DNA from: JAJDTR01 sp965220415
GTDB taxonomy: Bacteria; Poribacteria; WGA-4E; JAJDTR01
DNA length: 64,000 bases
Direction: 5' to 3'
Assembly: GCA_965220415.1 (NCBI GenBank)
Contig: OZ244829.1
Coordinates: 4,464,001 to 4,528,000, forward strand
Shown here: one piece after another, positions 55,131 to 63,293 of the stretch
Numbering within the stretch: the stretch's first letter is position 1
How the letters are laid out: the number at the start of each line of letters is the position of its first letter
The notes under the pieces: model-generated
What the model saw: the letters and a program-made list of their open reading frames with translations, nothing else
Told to the model about the DNA's origin: nothing
Database searches by the model: none
Made by a program: the position numbers and the translations under genes

Positions 55131-56504
55131 TTAAATCGAATAAATCATACGGCTGGCTTCTTCGTATTCTGGTCGCATGGGATCGGTTGAAAGAAATAAT
55201 TTCTGATAAGGCTCATAAAGCTGGATATAACTCCAATTAACACCACAAAGAATCTTCCTTTCATTTGCGAGCTTTACAAAACGTCCGCGAAACTTCGCGC
55301 GCGTAGTTTCTGGCGGGAGATGCATCGCTTTGTCAACCAGATCGTCGCTGACAATTCGCTCGACCTGATCTTTTCTTTCCAGTTTATAATATAGTCCGGT
55401 TTTCTTTTTTTCACCTTCTCTTCGAATATTGTGGTACTGAAGATCCAACATTGATACGTCAGCAGAATCCCAATTGAGATTTCGACTGGCAACATACGTC
55501 TCGATTAGTTTTTTCTTGATGACCCAGTCAAGTTCCCGATCGAGTGACGATGGGTCCATTGCCAGATGCTTCAACACATATTCCCATCTTTTCATGACCT
55601 GCTCGGTGATCGGATCTGACTCCGCCTGTTCAAAATACTGTTTGGCGCACTCGAAGTATTGCCATTGGAGTTCGACTGCCGAGAGCCGTTTCCCGTTCTC
55701 CAACTCAATCTTGTGTGTGCACCTCGTGTCTTTTGAAATTTCCCAAATGGCTTTGACGGAGTTGCGCAATGCGAGGCGCTGTCTAATAAAATTGTCCTCT
55801 ATCATGCGCAGAACGATTGCCGTTGTTCCCACCTTGAGAAACGTGGCAAATTCGGACATGTTGGAATCGCCAACAATCACGTGCAATCGTCTGTACTTCT
55901 CCCTGTCGGCATGCGGCTCATCCCGCGTGTTGATGATGCCGCGTGCCGTTGTTGTTGCGATAGAGATTTCCTCGCGAATATGCTGGGCGCGTTGGGAGAT
56001 GACGTATCTGCCGCGGTCGGTGCGTATGGCTTTGCCGGCACCGGTGAAAATTTGGCGTGTTACGAAGAAGGGGATAAGCTGCGAGGCGAGTTGCCGGAAA
56101 CTGACTCGGCGATCCATTAAATAGTTCTCATGGCAACCGTAAGTATTTCCCGGGGTATCCGTATTGTTTTTGAAAACCGAGATTTTGCCGTAAAAGCCGT
56201 CAATCCGCATTTTTCGTTCCGCGGTGACGGAGAGCCGCTCAATTATCCGTTCGCCGGCTTTATCATGTGTGACCAATTCGCGTACGTTGTCACATTCGGG
56301 TGTGGCATATTCGGGGTGGCAACCGATATCTTGATAAAATCGAGCTCCATTTTCGAGGAACACATCCGGATACATTCTCCCCGATATTATTTCGCGGAAT
56401 AGGTACATCACCGCATTCTGAATCGAGAGCGCTTTTCCGCCGCGTCGCTCCGGAGTGCAGATGAGACCATATTCGCTTTCGAGTCCGTAAATCCTACGGT
56501 CCAT
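55131..56504 (-). CDS. pafA: Pup--protein ligase PafA
   Basis: 457 residues, the normal length. It has the family features: Glu9-x-Glu11 (LESEYG), the catalytic Asp59 in QDIGCHPEYATPECD (equivalent to Asp57 of M. tuberculosis and Asp64 of C. glutamicum PafA), KNNTD, YGCHENYL, NTRDEPHADREKYRRLHVIVGDSNM and a C-terminal domain. With ATP it phosphorylates the C-terminal Glu of Pup and joins it to lysines of target proteins. It begins three bases after the prcA stop, so it belongs to the pup-prcB-prcA-pafA transcript. No inserted Dop-type loop is present, which separates it from Dop. Confidence 0.96.
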   Translation of the reverse strand: MDRRIYGLESEYGLICTPERRGGKALSIQNAVMYLFREIISGRMYPDVFLENGARFYQDIGCHPEYATPECDNVRELVTHDKAGERIIERLSVTAERKMRIDGFYGKISVFKNNTDTPGNTYGCHENYLMDRRVSFRQLASQLIPFFVTRQIFTGAGKAIRTDRGRYVISQRAQHIREEISIATTTARGIINTRDEPHADREKYRRLHVIVGDSNMSEFATFLKVGTTAIVLRMIEDNFIRQRLALRNSVKAIWEISKDTRCTHKIELENGKRLSAVELQWQYFECAKQYFEQAESDPITEQVMKRWEYVLKHLAMDPSSLDRELDWVIKKKLIETYVASRNLNWDSADVSMLDLQYHNIRREGEKKKTGLYYKLERKDQVERIVSDDLVDKAMHLPPETTRAKFRGRFVKLANERKILCGVNWSYIQLYEPYQKLFLSTDPMRPEYEEASRMIYSI

Positions 56505-56507
56505 GCG

Positions 56508-57224
56508 CTAAAACATTTTCTCGAGCTCTTCGGGAAGAAGGCGTCGAAACCTACGTCGTTCCTGCTCTTCATCAAGTAATGCGACCTCAATGGTATCAGC
56601 CACAATTTCATACCGGGGCTCTTCCGAAGTTTCCTCGTCGACGTCCGCTTCAATTGTTTCAAAAACTTTAATTCCGAGTCGAATGGCATCCTCTAACGCC
56701 ATTCCTTCTTTGTGCTCTTGTTCAAGAATCTCAACAATGGAATCAGCCCGCCCGCCGATTACTGCATACTGCTCCTCTTCTCCGAAGGTGCCATCGAAAG
56801 ACAGATGATAAATTCGATTGCTTGACGAAGCGTCGCCTTTCACTTCGCAGACCAACAACTCAACTTCAAGCGGTTTGTAATCCCATTCCCGGAAAATTGC
56901 CCCGATACGTTGCGAATATACGGTGGTAAGCCACTTAGCTGTGACATCCTCACGATTGTAGTTGAAACCTTTAATCTCCGCTTGTTCAATTCCGTAAGAC
57001 CTCAAGGCTTCATATTCTGGCGACAGACCCGTTGCCGCTAATGCAATCCGATCATACACCTCGGAAATCTTGAAAACCGTTGTTAACGGATTCTCGGCAA
57101 CCATCACGATGCCATTGTTGTACTCCAGAGCAATTACTTCCTTTGCTTGTTCAATGCCGCGCTGGGCAAGGTCGCGCTTGTCCTGTATAATTTGCTCCGG
57201 TGACACGTAATACGGTGAGGACAT
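56508..57224 (-). CDS. prcA: Proteasome alpha subunit
   Basis: 238 residues from the ATG at 57224, five bases after AAGGAGG; the GTG two codons earlier overlaps the ribosome site. The N-terminus (YVSPEQIIQDKRDLAQRGIEQ) is the alpha-subunit gate and H0-helix region. It has no catalytic threonine, as expected for alpha rings. Body motifs include ALEYNNGIVMVAENP and AATGLSPEYEALRSYGIEQA. The C-terminus is Glu/Arg-rich. Seven copies form each outer ring of the 20S particle, and the ARC C-terminus docks between them. It lies 24 bases after prcB. Confidence 0.95.
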   Translation of the reverse strand: MSSPYYVSPEQIIQDKRDLAQRGIEQAKEVIALEYNNGIVMVAENPLTTVFKISEVYDRIALAATGLSPEYEALRSYGIEQAEIKGFNYNREDVTAKWLTTVYSQRIGAIFREWDYKPLEVELLVCEVKGDASSSNRIYHLSFDGTFGEEEQYAVIGGRADSIVEILEQEHKEGMALEDAIRLGIKVFETIEADVDEETSEEPRYEIVADTIEVALLDEEQERRRFRRLLPEELEKMF

Positions 57225-57248
57225 TCTCACCTCCTTCAGTTAACGTGG

Positions 57249-58073
57249 TTAATCTTTCAATCTGTCGAGCAATTCCGTATAAAGTGCCTTGACTTCGGAA
57301 TCTGGGATGTCCGTAATGCCTGCCTGATCAATGACCTTAATCGTTGGAAAGATGTCTCGAATCAGATCAGGACCACCGGTTCCCAAATCCTCATCGGCGG
57401 CATCCCATAGTGCTTCGGACACAATCTTCAAGATTTCATCGCGGGACATGCCAGGTCGATAAAGCTTTTTTAGCGTGGATCTCGCATCTTTACCGCCCGA
57501 TCCGATGGCGTAGTAAGCGTTTTCGTCGTAGCGTCCGCCAATTGCGTCATACTTGAAGATTCGCCCTTGCGCCTGCTTTGAATCGTAACCGGCGAAAATT
57601 GGGACGACAATCAAACCTTCCAGAGCCATATTTAGATTCCCTCTTAACCAGTTTGACAGAAAGTTTGCTTTGCCATCCAGGCTCAACATGGTTCCTTCGA
57701 TTTTTTCGTAGAACTCGACTTGAACTTGGAACAACCTTGCCATCTCAATCGCTAGACCGGCGATACCGGCAATAGCAATAGCGGAAGATTTGTCAATTTC
57801 GAAGACCTTTTCAATGCGGCGCTCACCGACTTGGAAGCCGTCCGTTGCCTGACGATCTCCGGCGATGACGACCCCTTCATCATAGACTGCTGCCAATACT
57901 GTTGTTCCTTCGAGAAGGTCCAAATCTGATTTGGCAGAGATTCCCGAAAGCGGGCCTGTTTGATGGGAATGTGTAGGCGGGTTTCCTGTATGGAACGGTG
58001 CTAATAGATCTGGGCGTTTCTGTCTGAGCACCTCAATAAAGTTAGAGGAGCTGTAATCGCGATCATCGAACAC
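57249..58073 (-). CDS. prcB: Proteasome beta subunit
   Basis: 274 residues from a GTG. A propeptide of 56 residues ends LLEG just before Thr57-Thr58-Val (TTVLAAVYDEGVVIAGDRQA). Counting Thr57 as Thr1, Asp17 (GDRQ) and Lys33 (RRIEKVF) fall exactly at the canonical catalytic positions. The later SGGKDARSTLK motif matches the conserved Ser/Gly region (GxGK/SG-D). It is the proteolytic subunit, self-processed on assembly. Its ribosome-binding site lies within the last codons of pup, with a two-base gap between pup stop and prcB start. Confidence 0.97.
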   Translation of the reverse strand: MFDDRDYSSSNFIEVLRQKRPDLLAPFHTGNPPTHSHQTGPLSGISAKSDLDLLEGTTVLAAVYDEGVVIAGDRQATDGFQVGERRIEKVFEIDKSSAIAIAGIAGLAIEMARLFQVQVEFYEKIEGTMLSLDGKANFLSNWLRGNLNMALEGLIVVPIFAGYDSKQAQGRIFKYDAIGGRYDENAYYAIGSGGKDARSTLKKLYRPGMSRDEILKIVSEALWDAADEDLGTGGPDLIRDIFPTIKVIDQAGITDIPDSEVKALYTELLDRLKD

Positions 58074-58075
58074 GA

Positions 58076-58276
58076 CTACTGTCCTCCCCTTTGAATGTAA
58101 TTCTCGACAAACTCTTCGGAATCTTCTTCTAAGATTTCATCAATCTCATCAAGAATTTGGTCAAGGTCTTCAGAGAGTTCTTCGCCCTGCTCGGCTAGCT
58201 CGGCATCCGGTTGAATCTCCTCGGTGTCCTGAGGCTTCGTATCTCGCTGTTCGTTCTCTTGCTTTTCTGATCGCAT
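58076..58276 (-). CDS. pup: Prokaryotic ubiquitin-like protein Pup
   Basis: 66 residues from the ATG at 58276 (GGGGG four bases upstream; a TTG eight codons earlier also opens the frame). As in actinobacterial Pup (64 residues), it is highly acidic and disordered-looking, with a helical segment LDQILDEIDEILEEDSEEFVENY that would pair with the ARC coiled coil, and it ends Gly-Gly-Gln. The terminal Gln means Dop must deamidate it to Glu before ligation. It is the first gene of the pup-prcB-prcA-pafA unit, separated from dop by a 368-base gap that carries a repeat. Confidence 0.95.
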   Translation of the reverse strand: MRSEKQENEQRDTKPQDTEEIQPDAELAEQGEELSEDLDQILDEIDEILEEDSEEFVENYIQRGGQ

Positions 58277-58562
58277 GCTGCCCCCTTTCGGATTCTGCAA
58301 TCAAGAATAATATCAACTAATATAGAAAATAGGTAACTGTTTAGTCTATTGATTTCTTGGGCGATCGCAGGGCAATCGCTTATGAATTTAGGCGAATTTT
58401 CGCCATATTTTTGAGGATTACCCCTAGCGAGTGTCCATTACTAGCTATTAGCCACTGCCTTCAGGTTCGTGGTAGTGCAATTCATTGCACGTTTTAAGTT
58501 TTACTAGCCACTAAACACTTGCGAAAATAGATTTAGTGCTTGTTTGAAAGTAACCCCGTGGA

Positions 58563-58599
58563 ATCAAGCGAATGGACAATGAGCGCGATAGCCTATCCC
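58563..58599 (+). repeat. 36-bp dispersed unit between dop and pup
   Basis: Begins ATCAAGCGAATGGACAATG and ends GCGATAGCCTATCCC. A fragment like the left end of MITE A (GCTTGTTTGAAAGTA) lies just before it. The gap 58277-58644 contains no gene and may hold the pup promoter. Confidence 0.65.
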
Positions 58600-58644
58600 A
58601 CGATAAAATCCCCTCCGCATTGCAATACTCAATCAAGCAAGCTC

Positions 58645-60135
58645 TCAAGAGGCATTCGCGGATATCTCTTTCACAACGTCTTCGGCGCATCTGCTACTCA
58701 AAAGATTGCCAACGATTTCTTGAGTCCCAAAATGCGGCCGGTCCATCAGAATCTTGTCCAGAGATGAGCCATTAATGCAAAAAATCATCGAGTTCCAACT
58801 CGCACTGTGAATCTCGTTGGGAAACCTTTTTAGACAGGTGCCGCGGAAATAGGCGCGCGTATCTACCGGTGGATTCGTGATTGCATGAACTATCTCTTCT
58901 TGATTAACAAACCGTTTCACACGTCCATTCTTGAGCAGACGTGCATACAGCCCTTTATCCGGTCGGATATCGTGATACTGCAAGTCCAACATGCGCACGC
59001 GCGAATCTGACCATTTAAAACCGTGACGTTGAATATAAGCGTCAATGAGCCTCTTTTTGGTCACCCAATCCAAGACCCCATTCAGGCTCATCGGGTCTGC
59101 TTCAAGTCGATCTAACACAAACTCCCATTTCTCCATCACGTCGGATATGATTGGTGATGAGCAGAGTTCGGAAAGATGGTCTCGTACCAATCCGAGATAT
59201 TCGCGTTGAATCTCAATTGAGGTCCGCCTTCGTCCATCTTCCAAAACCAGCGGAGTTTTACACGAAAGATCGCGCGACACTCTTTTGATGTCGGTTACGG
59301 GTTCCGAGAGTTTAAATCTGTCACCAAGGATGCCCTTCTCAATGAGTTGGAGCGTTAGGCTCGTGATTCCAACTTTCAAGTAGATGGCAAGTTCCGACAT
59401 GTTCGAGTCCCCGACGATGACATGTAGGCGTCGGTAAAGTTTTTCGTCGGCGTGCGGTTCATCGCGCGTATTGATGATTGGACGCGCTACCATCGTGCTC
59501 AGTCCTATTTCCGTTTCAAAGAAATCGGCGCGTTGCGATATCTGGTAGTCGGTTTCTTCCGCTCCGTTTTCGGCGCCTAACTTGCCGCCGCCCGTAATAA
59601 TCTGACGGGTAACCAGGAACGGGGTCAATCCATCAACAATATCCTGAAACGGAACCGTCCGAGACATCAAATAGTTTTCATGAGAGCCGTAACTGTGTCC
59701 TTTGTAATCTGTATTATTTTTGTAGATGATAATCTCTTGGTTGTTGGGCAAGAGTTCTTCCGCGGCGAGACGACTCAAATCGAGAATCAGCTCCCCCGCT
59801 TTTTCGTAGATAACGAGGTCGCGTGGATTGGTGCATTCCGGCGTACAATATTCCGGATGTGCGTGATCAACGTAATACCTGCCGCCATTGATCAGGATAT
59901 CGTTGATCAAGCTGTTGTTTTCCCGGTCTGGCGTATCGCTCTCACCTTCCGACAGAAAGCCTCGGGCGTCCATCAGTGGGGATTCCTGATCGTAATCCCA
60001 CGTAACCCCTTTTAACTCCCGATCCTTGTAAGCGTTCACAACCAGCGTCGAAGCTGCAACGGGATCCTGGTCACGTGCATTTTTGACCGAAATGCCGTAC
60101 TCGGTCTCTGTCCCCATGATTATCGGTGTAGTCAT
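58645..60135 (-). CDS. dop: Pup deamidase/depupylase Dop
   Basis: 496 residues. It belongs to the PafA/Dop glutamine-synthetase-like family: Glu10-x-Glu12 in GTETEYG, catalytic Asp90 in YYVDHAHPEYCTPE (equivalent to Asp94 of M. tuberculosis Dop), KNNTD, YGSHENYL and NTRDEPHAD are all kept. Between residues about 38 and 85 is the extra segment (with SPLMDARGFLSEGESDTPDR) that corresponds to the Dop loop absent from PafA. The His-Ala-His-Pro-Glu-Tyr wording also marks Dop. It converts Pup-Gln to Pup-Glu and removes Pup from conjugates. It follows arc by 48 bases. Confidence 0.95.
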   Translation of the reverse strand: MTTPIIMGTETEYGISVKNARDQDPVAASTLVVNAYKDRELKGVTWDYDQESPLMDARGFLSEGESDTPDRENNSLINDILINGGRYYVDHAHPEYCTPECTNPRDLVIYEKAGELILDLSRLAAEELLPNNQEIIIYKNNTDYKGHSYGSHENYLMSRTVPFQDIVDGLTPFLVTRQIITGGGKLGAENGAEETDYQISQRADFFETEIGLSTMVARPIINTRDEPHADEKLYRRLHVIVGDSNMSELAIYLKVGITSLTLQLIEKGILGDRFKLSEPVTDIKRVSRDLSCKTPLVLEDGRRRTSIEIQREYLGLVRDHLSELCSSPIISDVMEKWEFVLDRLEADPMSLNGVLDWVTKKRLIDAYIQRHGFKWSDSRVRMLDLQYHDIRPDKGLYARLLKNGRVKRFVNQEEIVHAITNPPVDTRAYFRGTCLKRFPNEIHSASWNSMIFCINGSSLDKILMDRPHFGTQEIVGNLLSSRCAEDVVKEISANAS

Positions 60136-60183
60136 AATCGGTTCGTAATTCGAGGCGAGTCGGTCCGCGCCGTTTCCTCAAGA

Positions 60184-61995
60184 TTAAAGATAAGCGCCGC
60201 CTTTGATTACCCTCACGTCCTTCCGTTTGTTACGCTCCGATTCATTGACCAAGGCTCTGATATTGACAATCTTCTCACCTTTGCGGCCCGAGATTTTCGC
60301 CCAATCGTCAGGATTCGTGGTGTTAGGCAAATCTTCGTTCTCCTTATATTCCTCATGGATGGCGTCCTTGAGGTTTTCGAACGTCATGCCCTTTTCCTTA
60401 CCATCGGAACCAATCAACCGTTTGATTGCCATTTTCTTCGCACGTGAAACGATGTTCTCGATCATTGCTCCGCTAACGAAGTCCTTAAAGTAAAGAATAT
60501 CGCGCTCGCCGCGGGCGTAAGTCACCTCAATGAATTTATTTTCTTCGGAGGTCGCATACATCTCATCGATGGCTTGATCGATAAGATGTTGAACGGTTTT
60601 CCCGCTGTCGCTGTCGAATCGTTCGAGTTCGGACGGAGCGATGGGTAAATCCGAGGTGAAATACTTGGCAAAGATATCTTTCGCGCCTTCCGCTGTGGGA
60701 CGATCTATCTTAATCTTGATATCCAACCTTCCGGGACGCAGCACGGCTGGATCCAAAAGGTCTTGTCGATTACTAGCGCCGATAACAACCACATCTCGCA
60801 AACTCTCGACCCCGTCAATCTCGGCTAGAAATTGAGGAACCAAAGTCGATTCCATATCGGACGAGATGCCCATACCCCTTGATCGGAAAAGAGAGTCCAT
60901 CTCATCAAAGAATATAATAACGGGAACCCCTTCTTTGGATTTCTCGCTCGCTTTCTGGAAAACCTCGCGAATCTTTCGTTCTGTCTCGCCTACATACTTG
61001 TTCAGTAACTCCGGTCCCTTGATGTTAATGAAATAACCCTTGATATCATCCCTTCCCGTCAGTTTCCGCACTCTCGTGGCTAGACTATTTGCAACCGCTT
61101 TCGCAATCAAAGTCTTGCCGCACCCGGGAGGACCATAAAGTAGAATGCCTTTCGGGGGTGTCAGCGCAAACTCTTTGTATTCATCGGGATAAAGGTACGG
61201 TGTCTCTATTGCGTCGCGAATCGCTTCGATTTGATCGTCCAATCCGCCAATATCCGAGTATCGGATGTCTGGCACAGCTTCGAGCAAGAGATCTTCCACT
61301 TCGGTTTTGGGGAGTTTCTCCATAATCATCCCCGTACCGTGATTCAGCAGGACATTATCGCCCAGTTTCAGCGTTTCAGCATTTAGTGGTTCGGAAATCT
61401 CTACGACACGCTCCTCATCGGCGCGAAGACTTACAATCGTACGAGATTCATCAAGCACTTCCTTGACTTTAACGACCTCCCCACGCTGGTCAAACTCTCG
61501 AACTCCCACTACATTTAGTACACCGTTGACAATTACCTCCTGCCCCTTTTTAAGCTGTTCAACGTTTATATCTGGGTCGGACTTGACCTTCCATCTTTTG
61601 CCACCGAGATCGATATCAATAGTACCATCATCATTTGTGCCAAGAAAAACCCCGTAGTTGTTCGGTGGCGCGCTTAGTTGCTCCACCTTCTCCTTCAGGT
61701 GCTCCAGCTTCTCCTTCGCTTCCTGAAGCGTGCTCGTCAGTTTCCGATTCCTCCGATGGGCTTGCATCAATTCCCGAGTCATTTCGTAGAGACGAACGTC
61801 TGCATCATCGGACGGAGCAGCGTTAAGACGCCTTTTCAAGTCATCATTCTCGTTTTCCAAAGATTCGATCATGAACTCCATTTCACGAATCTGTTTCTGA
61901 TTGTAGGATTTTCGATCTGATGAACTTGCCGTTGGCTTTGATTCATCATGGATTTCTTCAAATGGCCCTACGGTGTCTCTTTTCTTGATGGACAT
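60184..61995 (-). CDS. arc: Proteasome-associated AAA+ ATPase (ARC/Mpa)
   Basis: 603 residues with the full ARC/Mpa plan: N-terminal coiled coil (about 30-108) that captures Pup, two OB folds (about 110-235), then one AAA+ domain with Walker A GPPGCGKT (288-295), Walker B VIIFFDEMDSLF and the second-region motif ASNRQDLLDPAVLRPGRLD. The C-terminus ends GGAYL, with the penultimate tyrosine that in Mpa (GQYL) opens the 20S gate. It unfolds pupylated proteins and feeds them to PrcAB. The ribosome site is AGGATGAG. It is the first gene of the locus in transcription order. Confidence 0.96.
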   Translation of the reverse strand: MSIKKRDTVGPFEEIHDESKPTASSSDRKSYNQKQIREMEFMIESLENENDDLKRRLNAAPSDDADVRLYEMTRELMQAHRRNRKLTSTLQEAKEKLEHLKEKVEQLSAPPNNYGVFLGTNDDGTIDIDLGGKRWKVKSDPDINVEQLKKGQEVIVNGVLNVVGVREFDQRGEVVKVKEVLDESRTIVSLRADEERVVEISEPLNAETLKLGDNVLLNHGTGMIMEKLPKTEVEDLLLEAVPDIRYSDIGGLDDQIEAIRDAIETPYLYPDEYKEFALTPPKGILLYGPPGCGKTLIAKAVANSLATRVRKLTGRDDIKGYFINIKGPELLNKYVGETERKIREVFQKASEKSKEGVPVIIFFDEMDSLFRSRGMGISSDMESTLVPQFLAEIDGVESLRDVVVIGASNRQDLLDPAVLRPGRLDIKIKIDRPTAEGAKDIFAKYFTSDLPIAPSELERFDSDSGKTVQHLIDQAIDEMYATSEENKFIEVTYARGERDILYFKDFVSGAMIENIVSRAKKMAIKRLIGSDGKEKGMTFENLKDAIHEEYKENEDLPNTTNPDDWAKISGRKGEKIVNIRALVNESERNKRKDVRVIKGGAYL

Positions 61996-62255
61996 AATCT
62001 CATCCTATGTTATTAGAATTTAATAAACATTATGGAATACGTTCAAAGATTATTTCGAATCTCTAATAGACACCCAAAAAAGACAAAAACTGTATGGGTT
62101 TTCAAAACCACGCCTTAAAGCCATCCGGCGGGGCAAGCCTACAAGGATTATAGCACTTCCGCGAAAATTCTGTCAAGGATAATGTCCCTGCATAGCACTG
62201 CGCAACCCGTCACGGTCGCAGTGTGTCTACTTAAATCTACGACTGCGATTCGTCC

Positions 62256-63293
62256 TTAACCTGTTTCGCCCGCGTCAGGAATCGAGGCAGTGGATGACTG
62301 CGAAGGCATTCCCAAAGCTTCCCGAATCTTGCCTTCAATATCGGCGGCAAAGTCAGGGTTCGTTTTCAAATGCTCCTTGACGCTATTCCTGCCCTGTCCA
62401 AGCCGATCGTCGTTATACGAAAACCAAGAACCGCTTTTTTGGATGATTCCACAGTCGACCGCCACATCCAAGATATTTCCCTCTTTGGAAATCCCTTCAC
62501 CGAATATCAGATCGAATTCCGCTTCTCGAAACGGCGGAGCCACCTTGTTCTTCGCAACTTTGACTCGGACGCGGTTCCCTATCACTTCGTTGCCCTCCTT
62601 CAGTGTCTCGGCACGGCGCATCTCAAGCCTTACTGAAGAATGAAATTTGAGCGCGAGGCCGCCCGGCGTCGTCTCCGGGTTGCCAAACATAATTCCAATC
62701 TTCTGGCGAATCTGATTCGTAAAGATGACGCTTGTTCTGGACTTATTGGTCACCCCTGACAGCTTTCGCAACGCTTTGGACATGAGACGTGGTAATAAAC
62801 CGACATGCGCGTCGCCCATGTCACCTTCAATTTCCGCTTGCGGGGTTAAAGCAGCGACCGAATCAATCACGACAATATCAATCGCACCACTTCGGATGAG
62901 CGTTTCTACAATTTCTAACGCCTGTTCCCCTGTGTCCGGTTGTGAGATCAACACGTTCTCCATGTTCACGCCGATTCTCTTGGCATAACTAATATCCAGC
63001 GCATGTTCGACATCAACGAACGCGGCGACGCCCCCCAACTTCTGGGCTTCGGCAACCATGTGAAGTGTAAGGGAGGTTTTGCCGGTAGCTTCATGCCCAA
63101 AGACTTCGATGATTCGACCGCGCGGAATACCGCCAACTCCGAGTGCCATGTCGAGAGAAAGTGCCCCTGTTGGAATTGATTCCACGGGAACAACATCTGT
63201 ATCCGTCAAACGCATAATCGCGCCTTTTCCATGTTCCCGCTCAATCTGCGATATTGCGTTATTGATAGATCCGTTTTTTTCTTCTGATGTCAT
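62256..63293 (-). CDS. recA: Recombinase RecA
   Basis: 345 residues, full length. Walker A is GHEATGKT at 66-73 (usual form GPESSGKT, so His-Glu-Ala replaces Pro-Glu-Ser), Walker B IDIVVIDSVAAL, and the L1/L2 DNA-binding loops include GDAHVGLLPRLMSKALRKL and FTNQIRQKIGIMFGNPETTPGG. It forms filaments on single-stranded DNA for homologous recombination and SOS induction. dprA at 31.6 kb would load it during transformation. No recX or lexA is adjacent. Confidence 0.98.
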   Translation of the reverse strand: MTSEEKNGSINNAISQIEREHGKGAIMRLTDTDVVPVESIPTGALSLDMALGVGGIPRGRIIEVFGHEATGKTSLTLHMVAEAQKLGGVAAFVDVEHALDISYAKRIGVNMENVLISQPDTGEQALEIVETLIRSGAIDIVVIDSVAALTPQAEIEGDMGDAHVGLLPRLMSKALRKLSGVTNKSRTSVIFTNQIRQKIGIMFGNPETTPGGLALKFHSSVRLEMRRAETLKEGNEVIGNRVRVKVAKNKVAPPFREAEFDLIFGEGISKEGNILDVAVDCGIIQKSGSWFSYNDDRLGQGRNSVKEHLKTNPDFAADIEGKIREALGMPSQSSTASIPDAGETG

